Shown: one piece after another, positions 1 to 9,800 of the stretch
Position numbering within the stretch: the first letter of the stretch is position 1
Layout of the letters: each line of letters starts with the position of its first letter
The notes under the pieces: model-generated
Told to the model about the DNA's origin: nothing
The model's database searches: none
Seen by the model: only the letters and a program-made list of their open reading frames with translations
From: Comamonadaceae bacterium
GTDB lineage: Bacteria; Pseudomonadota; Gammaproteobacteria; Burkholderiales; Burkholderiaceae_C
Length of the DNA stretch: 10,842 nt
NCBI GenBank assembly: GCA_947374485.1
Contig: CANCCF010000138.1
Location: 1 to 10,842 of the forward strand
Direction of reading: 5' to 3'
Made by a program: the position numbers and the translations under genes

Positions 1-456
1 CTCTGTTCCGCGGCTGTCCCCCGCCCTGCGGGCTCCTCCTTTATGCCGCTCCACAGAGCACCACGCCGTCCTGAGTCCAGAGGGATTGTCGGAGCGCTAA
101 GGCAATAAGTTCATTGCGCGCCAACCGTGCAGGCAGACGCTGACGCCGGTGTGGAGGGTGGAGCGAAATAAAGGGGGAGCCCGCAGGGCGGAGGACATTC
201 GCGGAACCCTCTACCCCGGTGGCAGCGGCAACCACAACAGCCACGCCCGCAAGGTCCGCTACCGCGGCATAGGCGACCTCGGCAAGCTCGCCTCTTTTCA
301 TCAGATCGGATGCCCGCTTTGGGGCAAGTATTTCAGGAGTACAGAGGACCGCTTGGGGTCGTAGGACCCTGCCTCTGCGAAAAACCCGAGACGCCAATAG
401 TTTGCCAGTCGATTGTCGACACCCACAGGTAGAAAAAATCCCGCCCCACACAACCA
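1..456. other. Gene-free region downstream of pbpC, containing an inverted repeat
   Basis: No gene is supported here. The longest open frame runs on the minus strand from 457 to 41. It has a possible internal ATG at 301-299 and ends in TAA near 41, but that ATG has no Shine-Dalgarno sequence and I recognise no family. Another frame, on the plus strand, enters from the left edge and stops at 106-108. Third-position G/C preference looks weaker than in the genes to the right. The region holds the inverted repeat at 5-207, a small hairpin GTCGA-TTG-TCGAC at 408-420, and a T6 tract (minus strand, 433-438) about 20 nt after the pbpC stop with no stem before it. No rRNA, tRNA or convincing terminator is visible. 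Confidence 0.6.
5..207. repeat. Long imperfect inverted repeat, MITE- or REP-pair-like
   Basis: The left arm (5-54) is complementary to the right arm (158-207) at 44 of 50 positions with no gap. Weaker complementarity (9 of 12) continues inward at 59-70 against 142-153. The loop between is about 70-100 nt. Each arm contains a short hairpin of its own: GCCC-TGC-GGGC at 23-33 and GCCC-GCA-GGGC at 179-189. Read outward from the centre, each hairpin is preceded by GGAG, as in the head of REP sequences. The tetramer CTCT occurs at 1-4, directly outside the left arm, and at 209-212, one base outside the right arm. That could be a target duplication but is short and may be chance. No transposase frame lies inside, so an element would have to be non-autonomous. 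Two independent inverted copies of a dispersed repeat would look the same. The base pairing is seen directly; the element type is inference. Confidence 0.7.
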
Positions 457-2769
457 CTAGTGCCCCGCCACCACCCCCGCCCCGCGCACCTCAATCCGTA
501 TTTCATCCAGCAACTCGCCGCTGCCCGACAGCAGCTGCACCACATGCCGCCCAGGCCAGGGCAGCCACTGGGCGCTGTTGCCTTTGGCCAGCGGCTTGCC
601 GTCCATCAGCCAGCGCAGGCCCGTGCCCTGTGCCTGCAGGCTCAGGCGCTGGCGGGTGGGCGGGATGTCGGGGTCCAGCGCGATGATGGTGCCGTTGGCG
701 GGACTGAGGATGCGGGCGCTGCTCTGCTTGCTCTGGCTGCCCGGTTGGGCGTGTGCGGCCTTGGTGCTGGCGCCCAGCGGGTCGCCTGCCAGGCCAAAGC
801 GGGTCTGCTGTGTGCCCTCGATAAACCACTCCTGCCGGGGCGCTTCATAGCCGCCACTGCGGTCTGTCAGCGCCACCTGTTGCAGCGCAGGCAGCGGCGC
901 CGTGCCGATCGCGCTGCTGGTTGCCGGTGGCGTTGAAAAGTTCACCGCCAGGTGCACCAAGCCGGCCGGTGGCGTGGGCGCGCGGCTGGGTTGGCCTCGG
1001 TGCAAAAAGCCCATGACGGCGGCCCAGATGGGTGCGGCGCCGGTGGTGCCACTCACATCCCACATCGGCGCGCCGCTGGCATTGCCCACCCACACGCCCA
1101 CGGTGTAGCGCTGCGAATAGCCCACGGCCCAGTTGTCGCGCATGTCTTTGCTGGTGCCGGTTTTGACCGCTGTCCAGAAGCGCGTAGCCAGCAGGCTGTC
1201 GGTGCCAAAGGTGCGGGCGCGGGCGTTGCTGTCGGAGAGGATGTCGCCCACGATGAAGGCGGCGCGCGCGTCCAGCACTGGGCGGGTTTCGGCCCTGGCA
1301 CCCGGCGTGAACTGCACCGCGCCCAGGCGCCCGCCATTGGCCAGGGCGCGGTAGGCGTTGGTGAGCTGCAGGAGCGAGACTTCGGCGCTGCCCAGGGCCA
1401 GGCTGTAGCCGTAGTAGTCGCCGGTTTCCTTGAGCGGCAGGCCAAGGGCGGTCAGTTGTTTGTGAAACGCATCCGGCGACACCATCACCAGCGTGCGCAC
1501 GGCCGGCACATTGAGCGAGGCGCCCAGGGCGGTGCGCGCCGACACCCAGCCCTTGAAGTGGTGGTCGTAGTTTTGCGGAATGTAGAGCCCGCCCGAGGTC
1601 TGAATCTGGGTGCCCGCATCGTCCAGCAAAGAGGCGGCCGTGATGCGGCGCTCGGCAATGGCCTCGGCATACAAGAAAGGTTTCAGGGTGGAGCCGGGCT
1701 GGCGCAGTGCGGTCACGCCATCCACTTCGGCCGCGCGGCTGAGCGCGCCCGACGAGCCCACCCAGGCCAGGACCTCGCCTGTGGCGTTGTCCAGCACGAC
1801 GATGGCGCCGTCCTCCACATGGCGGGCCTGCAACTCGCGCAGCTGCTGTTGCAGGGTCTGCACGGCAAAGCGTTGCAACGGGGCAGCCAGCGTGGTGCGC
1901 AGGCTGCCGCTTTGCGTGGCATTGCGTTGTGCGCCCAGCAGCCGTTGCGCCAGGTGCGGCGCGAGCCCCTCGCTGGCGCCATAGTCGCGCCGTTGCAAGG
2001 TGGCTTGGGCGAACAGGTCCAGGCCGTCACAGTCTGCGGCAGTGGCTGCCGCCTGCAAGGCCTTGAGTACGCTGCAGGCGCGTTGCGTTACCTGCTGTGG
2101 CCGGGCGTTGGGCGCACGCACCAGCGCCACAGCCACCGCAGCCTCGCGGTTGTCCAGGCCATTGGCAGACTTGCCAAACAGGGTCTGGCTCAGGGCATCA
2201 ATGCCCACCAGCTCGCCGCGAAACGGCACCAGGTTCAGATAGGCCTCCAGCACCTGGTCTTTGCGCCAGCTGCTCTCCAGCAATTGCGCCGACACGGTTT
2301 GCCCGATCTTTTGCACCACGCTGCGCCCACCTGCACCGCGTTTCAAATCCTCATCGAGCAGCCCGGCCAGCTGCATGGTGATGGTGGAGGCGCCGCGCGT
2401 TTTGCTGTTCCACACATTGGCCCAGGCCGCCGCCGACACCGCGCGCCAATCCACGCCGCTGTGCTCAAAAAAGCGCTTGTCTTCGCTCAACACCAGGGCG
2501 GTGCGCAGCGCAGGGGAGATGTCTTGCAGCGCCACCCACTGGCCTTTGCGCACAGAGGTGTTGGTGCGCACGCGCTGCAGCACTTCGCCGTGGCGGTCCG
2601 TTACCAAAGTGTCGGAGGGCTGAAAGCCAGCCTTGACTTCGTTGAAGCTGGGCGCTGCGGCGGCGTGCCCTGCTACCAAAAACAGCCATGCTGCCAGTGC
2701 CAACGCTGTGCGGCGCAGGCCCTTGGCCAAGCATCTGAAAAAGGCTTTCATGTTCCTTGTTGCGTTCAT
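457..2769 (-). CDS. pbpC: Penicillin-binding protein 1C (bifunctional transglycosylase/transpeptidase)
   Basis: Class A penicillin-binding protein that polymerises lipid II glycan strands and can cross-link peptides on the periplasmic face of the inner membrane. Residues 21-39 form a hydrophobic N-terminal membrane anchor or signal. The GT51 glycosyltransferase domain (about 50-225) has the SEDKRFFEHSG motif with catalytic Glu96, RGASTITMQL (125-134) and RKDQVLEAYLN (169-179). The transpeptidase domain (about 300-590) has SxxK as STLK (360-363, nucleophile Ser360), SLN (418-420) and KTGT (536-539). Residues about 686-764 match the PBP1C C-terminal domain (BiPBP_C). The length of 770 is normal and all catalytic motifs are intact. 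The first ATG overlaps the upstream stop as ATGA, with AAGGG about 9 nt upstream, which favours this start. An in-frame ATG six codons later has AAGGA only 2 nt away. PBP1c partners YfhM-type alpha-2-macroglobulins in many bacteria. No clear terminator follows. Confidence 0.97.
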   Translation of the reverse strand: MNATRNMKAFFRCLAKGLRRTALALAAWLFLVAGHAAAAPSFNEVKAGFQPSDTLVTDRHGEVLQRVRTNTSVRKGQWVALQDISPALRTALVLSEDKRFFEHSGVDWRAVSAAAWANVWNSKTRGASTITMQLAGLLDEDLKRGAGGRSVVQKIGQTVSAQLLESSWRKDQVLEAYLNLVPFRGELVGIDALSQTLFGKSANGLDNREAAVAVALVRAPNARPQQVTQRACSVLKALQAAATAADCDGLDLFAQATLQRRDYGASEGLAPHLAQRLLGAQRNATQSGSLRTTLAAPLQRFAVQTLQQQLRELQARHVEDGAIVVLDNATGEVLAWVGSSGALSRAAEVDGVTALRQPGSTLKPFLYAEAIAERRITAASLLDDAGTQIQTSGGLYIPQNYDHHFKGWVSARTALGASLNVPAVRTLVMVSPDAFHKQLTALGLPLKETGDYYGYSLALGSAEVSLLQLTNAYRALANGGRLGAVQFTPGARAETRPVLDARAAFIVGDILSDSNARARTFGTDSLLATRFWTAVKTGTSKDMRDNWAVGYSQRYTVGVWVGNASGAPMWDVSGTTGAAPIWAAVMGFLHRGQPSRAPTPPAGLVHLAVNFSTPPATSSAIGTAPLPALQQVALTDRSGGYEAPRQEWFIEGTQQTRFGLAGDPLGASTKAAHAQPGSQSKQSSARILSPANGTIIALDPDIPPTRQRLSLQAQGTGLRWLMDGKPLAKGNSAQWLPWPGRHVVQLLSGSGELLDEIRIEVRGAGVVAGH

Positions 2770-3767
2770 GTCGCCAAGCCCTTGTGGCCCTGCGCACGCA
2801 CCACGTGCGCCAGCCCGTGGCCTTGCAACAGTTCCTGCACAACCTGGGCTTGCAACAGGTCCTTGCGGGCTTTGAGTGGATCGCGGTCGGAGCGCTTGCC
2901 GAGCTGGGTTTTGATGCGCACAAAATTTTCGGGAGAGGGGGCCACCATGGTTGCCATATGGCCGTTGCTGCTCACAACCATTTGCCTGAAGCTGCCGCCG
3001 TCCAGCAAGGCCTGGCCAGTGGACACCTGCACGGCCCAGAAGTCGTCTTCAAAGTCGGAAACCCGCAGTGGGTGCGGGTCCACGCCAGCCCGTGTATCGG
3101 CAGACCTTCGAATGATGTCAATCTCAAAGCCAGAGGCATTGACAGCCGTGTACTTCTGGTCGGCGCGCAATTGAAAGGTCTTGTCTACCTTTTGAAAGAT
3201 GCCCAGCAAAGAAGTGTCCAGCCGCAGCATGGTGGTGGAAAAGGTCAGCAACTTGCGCGTGTCCAGCAGCAGGTCGATGTCCTGCGTGGCCGTGGCCTCG
3301 GTTTGCACGCGCACACCGCAGGCGCTCTCGTATGCGTACAAGGCATGCGTGCCAACGGTCACAAAGTGCTCTTGCAGCCGGGCCTGGGCCAGGGCGTTCA
3401 GGACGTCGACCACCACATTGGGTACGCGGCCCACGCGCAACGCCTTGTTGAGTCTTTGGTGCTGCGCCACGGTTGCCTTGAGCTGCTTTTGCCGCTCTTC
3501 CAGCGCTGTCTTGCGTGCCATAAAGCGTTCAAAAACCTGCTGGTTTTCTTCAGACTGCGGTCCCAGCGAAGTGTGTGCCCCTGTGCCTGAGACGCGAATC
3601 AGGTATTTGCGTCCGGCCTGCATGCGCCACAGCATGGAGCCGCGTACTTCCAGTGCGGCCTGGCGGGCGTCTTGCAGGGCCCTCCAGGCCGATTCGGCAT
3701 CGATTTGCTGGCGCGTCTGTGCCTCCGTAAGGGGCAAAAAGGCCGACTTTTCAATGTCAAATTGCAT
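2766..3767 (-). CDS. GSU2403-like nucleotidyltransferase-fold protein, function unknown
   Basis: A 333-residue protein with no signal peptide or membrane segment, so probably cytoplasmic. I recognise it as the GSU2403-like nucleotidyltransferase-fold family (Pfam NTP_transf_8). The N-terminal third has the family block around RGSMLWRMQAGRKYLIRV (42-59) and SLGP (67-70), then a charged helical, probably coiled-coil stretch (about 72-112). The nucleotidyltransferase core starts near 119. VGTHALYAYE (138-147) stands where these enzymes carry the GS/GG loop. TQDIDLLLD (161-169) gives the metal-binding D163-x-D165 pair, and FEIDII (214-219) offers a third acidic residue. The GT in place of GS/GG leaves activity open. 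No substrate is known and I assign none. No HEPN or AbiEi-like partner is adjacent, so a toxin-antitoxin pair is not supported. It starts 42 nt after the macroglobulin stop and overlaps pbpC by 4 nt (ATGA). No Shine-Dalgarno is visible, so the exact start is uncertain. Confidence 0.88.
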   Translation of the reverse strand: MQFDIEKSAFLPLTEAQTRQQIDAESAWRALQDARQAALEVRGSMLWRMQAGRKYLIRVSGTGAHTSLGPQSEENQQVFERFMARKTALEERQKQLKATVAQHQRLNKALRVGRVPNVVVDVLNALAQARLQEHFVTVGTHALYAYESACGVRVQTEATATQDIDLLLDTRKLLTFSTTMLRLDTSLLGIFQKVDKTFQLRADQKYTAVNASGFEIDIIRRSADTRAGVDPHPLRVSDFEDDFWAVQVSTGQALLDGGSFRQMVVSSNGHMATMVAPSPENFVRIKTQLGKRSDRDPLKARKDLLQAQVVQELLQGHGLAHVVRAQGHKGLAT

Positions 3768-3809
3768 TTTTGGAATTTACTATGAAAAGTCAATAAAAAC
3801 AACGACTTG
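3768..3809 (-). other. AT-rich spacer between the macroglobulin and nucleotidyltransferase genes
   Basis: This 42-nt gap is visibly AT-rich against GC-rich neighbours. On the minus strand it holds TTGACT (3793-3788), which matches the -35 consensus at 5 of 6 positions. The hexamer 17 nt downstream is a poor -10, so an internal promoter is possible but not shown. No Shine-Dalgarno precedes the downstream ATG and no hairpin terminator follows the upstream stop, so read-through from the macroglobulin gene remains likely. Confidence 0.4.
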
Positions 3810-6800
3810 TCACTTTACCGCCTCCACCTTCACCCGCGCATTCGGCGCCTCGCCAAACATCTCCGGCGCATACATCGCCTCCACCCGCGACGGCGGCAGG
3901 GAGAAGGCACCGACGTTGTTCAGCCGCACCGTGTACTCCATCTTCACCACGCCCTTGGGCAGGTATTCGTAGTAGCTGCGGAAGGACTCAAAACTGCGTT
4001 CCTCAAACGCCGCCCAACCCGCGCCCTGGCTCTTCTCGCCTTGCGTGGCGATCTCGGAATCGCGGCCCAGGCCGCTGCCCAGAATGGTGGCGCCTGCGGG
4101 CACGGGGTCGGTGATGACGACCCAGGTCATGTCAGCCGATGCATTCACCTCCAGCGTGATGCGCAGCACATCGCCGCGCGAATAGCTGCCAGCGGGCAGA
4201 CTCTTATTCGCCTGCTCCACCGGGGTGATGGTCTTCTTGATCTGGTAACCGGCATTGAACGGCGCCTTGAGTTCCACGGCAGCCAGCGACTGCAGCGTCA
4301 GCCAAGGCTTGCCCGTGCCCTGGTGCGTCACGCTCAGGGTGTCTTTCGTTGCCGTCTTGCCCCAGGGCAGGAACATGCTGTTGTTGCGCAGATTGCCCTG
4401 TGCTGCGGGGGCACCAAACCAGGTGCTCTGGTTGGCGGCACCCGATGCATCCGTGGCCTTGATGCGCTCGACCTTGCTCCAGTCCACTGCGGCAGTGGCG
4501 CCGCCCATGGCGGCCTTGGTGCTGCCGGTCACCGGAGTGGCTTCAAACTTGGCCGAGAATTTCTCCAGTGCCAGCCCGCCCCACAGGTTCGCCGTGGTGG
4601 TGTGCCAGGCGCCACCCTGCTGGCGGCTGATGAAACCATTGGCCAAGCGGCCCATGTCGTCCTTCCAGGCCGGATCGTCCAGCACGGCCAGGATCAGGCG
4701 GGCGCTGTTGACATCGCCGTTTTGCATCAGCCACCACCAGTAGTCATCGCGCTCGGAGCTGAAAATCATCTTGGTGCCCTGGTAGCTGATGCGGCTGCGC
4801 AGAATCTGCGTGGCCTCCGCCAGGCGCTTGTCATGCTCATTCACGTCCGGCACGCGCTTGAGAATCTGCAGCCAGTCGATCACCGCGTGCGTGGGCCACT
4901 GGTTGGGAGCGATGGTGATGCTGTTGACCATCTTGGCCTGCGCTTTGCCATAGCGCGACAGGGCTTCAATTGCGGCCAGCTTGCGCACATCCAGATCCCC
5001 ACCTTTTCCAGCTCTTGGGCTCCAGAAGTCGCGCTGGATGCGGCCCTCCACAAAGGCGATCAGGCCGCGCTCCATGGGCGCGCGCTGCTCGTCGCTGAGG
5101 GCAAAGGCCGGGTTGATGCTGGCCGCCTCATGGGTTGCGGCCAGCACATAGGCGGTGAGCGTGTCGCTGCCATGGTTGGCCTCGCCATCACGCGGCGGGA
5201 AGTAGCTGGCCAGACCGTCGCTGTCCAGGTAGCTGGGGATTTGCGCGGCCACCGTTTGCCACAGCTTGGCGTCGCGCAGGCCCACGGCCTTGCTGGTTTT
5301 TTGCTCCAGACAAATGAAGGGGTAGTTGGCAAACCAGTCGCGCACTCCCGGCATGCCTTCGGCCAGTTTGGGCTGCAGAGCGATCTTTAGGCCGCCCCGG
5401 GCTGGCAAGGCGTCGGCAGGAGGATTTACCTCCAAATTGAACGGTCCGTCGACTTGCACCAGCGTGGCCTGCTGCACGGTCAGCGGCACAGCGGGGATGA
5501 TGCGCTGGCGCGCCTTCAAGGCATCGCGTGCGCCGCTCAGCGTGTCTTTGGCTTCGATCTCCCAAAGAATCGCCTCATTGCGGGTGAGTGCCAGTTGCGC
5601 CGGTGCGGTCACGCTCCAAGCCACCTCTCGCGCTTCACCCGCCGGGATGTCGATGGTTTGCGGCTGCAGCTCCAGCAAGGTGGCGCGCGGCGACACCACC
5701 ACCTTCATCGCCTGCTGGGTGGTGTTGCGCAGCGTCAGCTGGGCGCGGAACTGGTCGTCCTCGCGCACCAGCGGCGGCAGGCCGCTGATGATCTGCAAAT
5801 CCTGCGTGGCGCGGATGGTCGTGGAGCCGGTGCCAAACAGGCCGGTGCTGGCATCGGCCACGGCCACGATCTTGAAGGTGGTCAGTGCGTCGTTCAACGG
5901 CACGGTGACGGTGGCGCGTCCGTTGGCATCGAGCTGCACACGCGGGTTCCACAGCAACAGCGTCTCCAGCAACTCACGCGCGCCGCTGTGGCCGCCGCCA
6001 CCCCCAGCGGGCACGGCCTTGCGGCCATAGTGCCTGCGGCCAATGATTTCCATTTGCGCAGTGGATGTCTCCACACCCCAGGCGCGGCGCTGCAGCATGG
6101 ACTCCAGCAGGTTCCAGCTGTCGTTGGGGCTTAGCTCCAGCAGCGCCTGATCGACTGCGGCCAGGGCCACCTCGGCGTTGGCAGCAGGCTGGCCGTTGGG
6201 CAGCTTGACCTGAATCTGCACCTGCGCCCGTCCGCGCACCGGATAGCTCTCCTTGTCGGCCTTCACGCTCACATCAAGCTGGTGCGCCTTGATGCCGACG
6301 CGGATTTCGGCCACACCCAGGCGGAAGGCGGGCTTGCTCAGGTCCACCAGCGCGGTGGGCGCCACGTACTCGCGGCCCTCGTACCAGAAGCTGGTCCACC
6401 ACTCGTGCGGCGCCTTGTAGCCCCAGGTGAAGAAGCTGTACCAGGGCACCTCGCGCAGGCGGCCGCGCAAGGCCAGCACGCTGACATACACATTGGGGCC
6501 CCAGCCGTCCTGGATTTTGAGTTGCACGGTCGGGTCCTGGCCGTTGAGCTGCACCACCTGCGTGTCGATGATGCCTTCGCGCTCGACGGTCAGCAGCGCG
6601 GTGGCAAAACGGAAGGGCATTCGCACCTGGAACTTGGCGGTCTCGCCGGGTTGATAATTTTTCTTCTCCGGCAGCAGGTCGATGCGGTCGTGGTTCTCGC
6701 CACCAAACCAGAGCTCGCCCTGCTTGGTCACAAAGACGGAAGCTGCGGCCTGGATGCTGTTGCCGCTGCTGTCCTTTGCGGTGACGACAAGCTCGACTTC

Positions 6801-9800
6801 ACCGGGTTCAGAGAGCGTGGTGTCGCACAGCAGCAGGCCTCTGGAATCGCTCGTGCCCGAGCAGACGCTTCCCAGCGCCTTCACCGTGGTCTTGTTGTCG
6901 TAGGTATAAAAGCCGCCCACCATGCGCTTGCGTGTGGTCGTGACGATGCGCGCCGTGGCTTTCACCTCCAGTGCCACGCCTTCTTTTGCTTTGCCCGACA
7001 AATCCAGCGCCAAGGCCTGGAACTTGATCTGCTTGCCACTCGACACCCAGCCCTCGGTCTTGATGCCCGCCACCACGGCCGCAGGCCACAGGGTGCGCGT
7101 GCTGCGGAGGGTCTGCACCTCGCCATTCGGGTCGGAGTAGGTGGCTTCCAGCAGCAAGTCCTGCGGCTGCTTGCTCGCGGGCACATCGGCAAGGGTGGTC
7201 TTGCCTGCGCCGTTCTTGTCGAGGGTGAGCGGCAGCTTGTCTGCAATTACCCGGCTGTCGGTGTCGCTGCTTTCGGTTTCTTCGTCACCGGCGGATACGG
7301 TGTCTTTTTTGCCGCGTGGCGGTGCAAAGTTGAAGGCGTCAAAGTCGCTAAAGCTGAGGTACTTGTTGCGCACCAGGGCCGAGACACGCACCGGCAGATT
7401 GGACGCGGGCCCGCCCGACACATAGTTGACCTGTACATCCACTGGCACGCTTTTGGCGTTCACCAGTTGCTCTTTGCCAGCAGGTGCCACACGCCCTTCA
7501 AAGACGGGCAAACGAAACTCTTCCACGCGGAACTGGCTGGTGAAGTAACTGCGGCCGCCACCCGCTTTGTTGACGTCCCGCAGCTCAATGGAATACACGC
7601 CCAACTTGGCCGCTTGCGGGATAGCAAAGCTGCTCTCGGCGCTCTGGCCACCGGTGGCGGTCTTGCGCCAGGCCAGCGCCTGTGTGTATTGCTGGCCGCT
7701 GCCCTGGTGGGTGATGACCAGCGTGTTGGGATATACGTCGGGCAGGCCAAAGCCCTGGCTGGTCTCGGTGCGCAGCAGGTGCTTCATGGACACGGTTTCA
7801 CCTGCTTTCAATAGGCTGCGGTCCAGGATGGTGTGGGCGCGCGCATCAGGCTGTGGCGTGTTGCTGCTGGGCAGGTTGAAGCGCCAGGACTCGATTCCCT
7901 TGTTCCAGTCGCTCCAGGTGAAGGCCAGGTCTTGCACCGAGCCCCGGCCGTCGCCTGCGGGCTGCTGTGCGCGGGCGCTGACAAAGTAGGCGCCGTTGTT
8001 GTAGCCCTCGTCTTCATCACCCGGTGTGCGGCAGCTTGGTGCCAAAGGTGAAATCCCGCTGAGTTTGGCCACACCCTGCGCATCGGTGGTGCCGGTGGCC
8101 ACTTCGCGGCCCCTGCAGTCGGACACGCGCACGGCAGCACCCGCCACCGGCGCGCCCTTGTCCAGCGTGGTCACCCAGGCCAGGGCGTTTTCACGGCCAA
8201 GCTTGAAGTGCACGCCCAGGTTGGTCACCAGTGCCGAGGTGCGAACAAACAGGGTGCGGCCATTGCCATAGCGTTCGTCCAGCAAAGACGTGCCCAGCTT
8301 TTGCGAGGCAATCTCCACCACGTGGAAGCCCGCATCCAGCGGAATGCCCACCACCTCAAAGGGGCGCGGGTCGTTGCTGGCGGGCTTGGGCAGGTCCAGC
8401 GTGGTGACCTTGGGCTGGCCTTGCAAAAGCGAGACCATGCGCGTTTGCACCCAGTCGCGGTCGGCTCTTTCCAGGGGCTTGGGCAGTGGCGTTTGGCTGT
8501 CTCTGGCGGCCTGGCTGCGTGGGACGCTGCTGGCCTCATAGCGCTGGATTTTCTGGAACCAGGCAATGATCTCGGTATCCGAAGTGGGCTTGAAATCACT
8601 GACTTTGCCTTTGGTGGCTTCGGTTGCTGGCGTGTTGTTCAAGGCAGCAGCGTTCAACCCTTTTACGTTCAGCGCGGCCTCCACATTGCGCAGTGTCACT
8701 GGCAACAAGGCTACGCCACTGGGCTCGGCAAAGCGCTCCACCACGCCAAAGGGCGAGGCGGCAAACTTGGCCAGGGGTGGCATGGCACCCGTGGCGACCT
8801 TGAGCGGGAAGTTGCTGGCGTTGCGCAGGCTGCGGCCGCTGGCGTCCTTGAAGTCCGCGGGCAACTCGATGCGGTACTGCGTTTGCTCGGGCAGCACCGC
8901 CGCAAAGCGAATACTGCTCAGCACGTTGTCTGCGCCTTCTTCGCCCGCGTCGCTGGCATCGAACAGCGGCTTGAAACTTTCCTTGGGCGACACCAGGCGT
9001 ATGCCTTCGAGCAGCTTGCGCGGCACCGGCGCGTTGAAGTCCAGACGCATCGGCCGTATCGGCAGGCAGGCACTTTGCGCGTTCTCGCGCTCGCAGGCAA
9101 AGCTGGCCTCAAAGGGCTCGCGCACCTGAAAGCTGAAGCGCTTCTCCACACTGTTGGCAATGCCGCCGGGCGTGGCCACGCCGCGTTCAAACACCAGTTG
9201 CACCTTGACTGACGGGGTGAGGCGGCGGTTGCAGGCCAGTGTGGCAAAGGAGAGCGGGCTGGCTGCGGCCTCCTTCTCCCAACCCTGGGCCTTGAGCAGG
9301 GCGGCGCGCTCTTTGCCGTCTATCAGGCGCACGGCAATGCGCTCGCCCAGACCGTCCATGGCGCACCCCACATGCGCCTGCACGCTGGCCAGGCTGGCCT
9401 CGCCCGAGAGGCGCAGGGCAAAGAATTGTTCTTCGTCGATGCGGTTGCCTTCAGAGGGCCGAACGCTTTTCACAAACGGGCCGCCGGTGGTGAAGCGGTA
9501 GTTTGCAGGGCCGCTGAGCGCCACGCCCTTGGCCGATTGCAAGCCGGGTTTGATTTGCAGCGTGCAAGCCACACCCGGGGGCAGATCGCTTTCAAATTCG
9601 AAGGCCCAGGCGCGGTCTGTCACCCAGCGTCCGGAGCCTTTGCTGGCCTCGGCGTTGTTGCAACGGATGGACAAGGGCGCCTCGGCCTTGGGGTCACCAA
9701 AGGCGATGGCGCTGTCATCAAACTTGGCCAGCACCTGGCGCACTTGCGCCACCTCTCCTTGCGGCGAGAGGCTGGTGATTTGAAAGGCGTGTGCGTGGAG

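Noticed and set aside
1..210. CRISPR array or tRNA-type attachment site in the left gene-free region
   Set aside because: The repeat occurs as a single inverted pair, not as spaced direct repeats, and no tRNA fold or 3' end is present.
425..456. Possible rho-independent terminator after pbpC
   Set aside because: The minus strand has a G-rich stretch followed by six T, but no complementary stem arm precedes the T tract.
952..3174. 740-residue open frame on the plus strand opposite pbpC and the nucleotidyltransferase gene
   Set aside because: It is rich in His, Gln, Arg, Gly and Ala with no recognisable domain, crosses two real genes and their overlap, and is the usual antisense shadow of GC-rich coding DNA.
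2766..3767. Toxin-antitoxin system based on the nucleotidyltransferase fold
   Set aside because: No HEPN, AbiEi-like or other small partner gene lies next to it; its neighbours are envelope genes.
3807..9212. Long plus-strand open frames at 3807-5390, 6282-7814 and 8208-9212
   Set aside because: All lie opposite the well-supported macroglobulin gene and show the same shadow composition without motifs.
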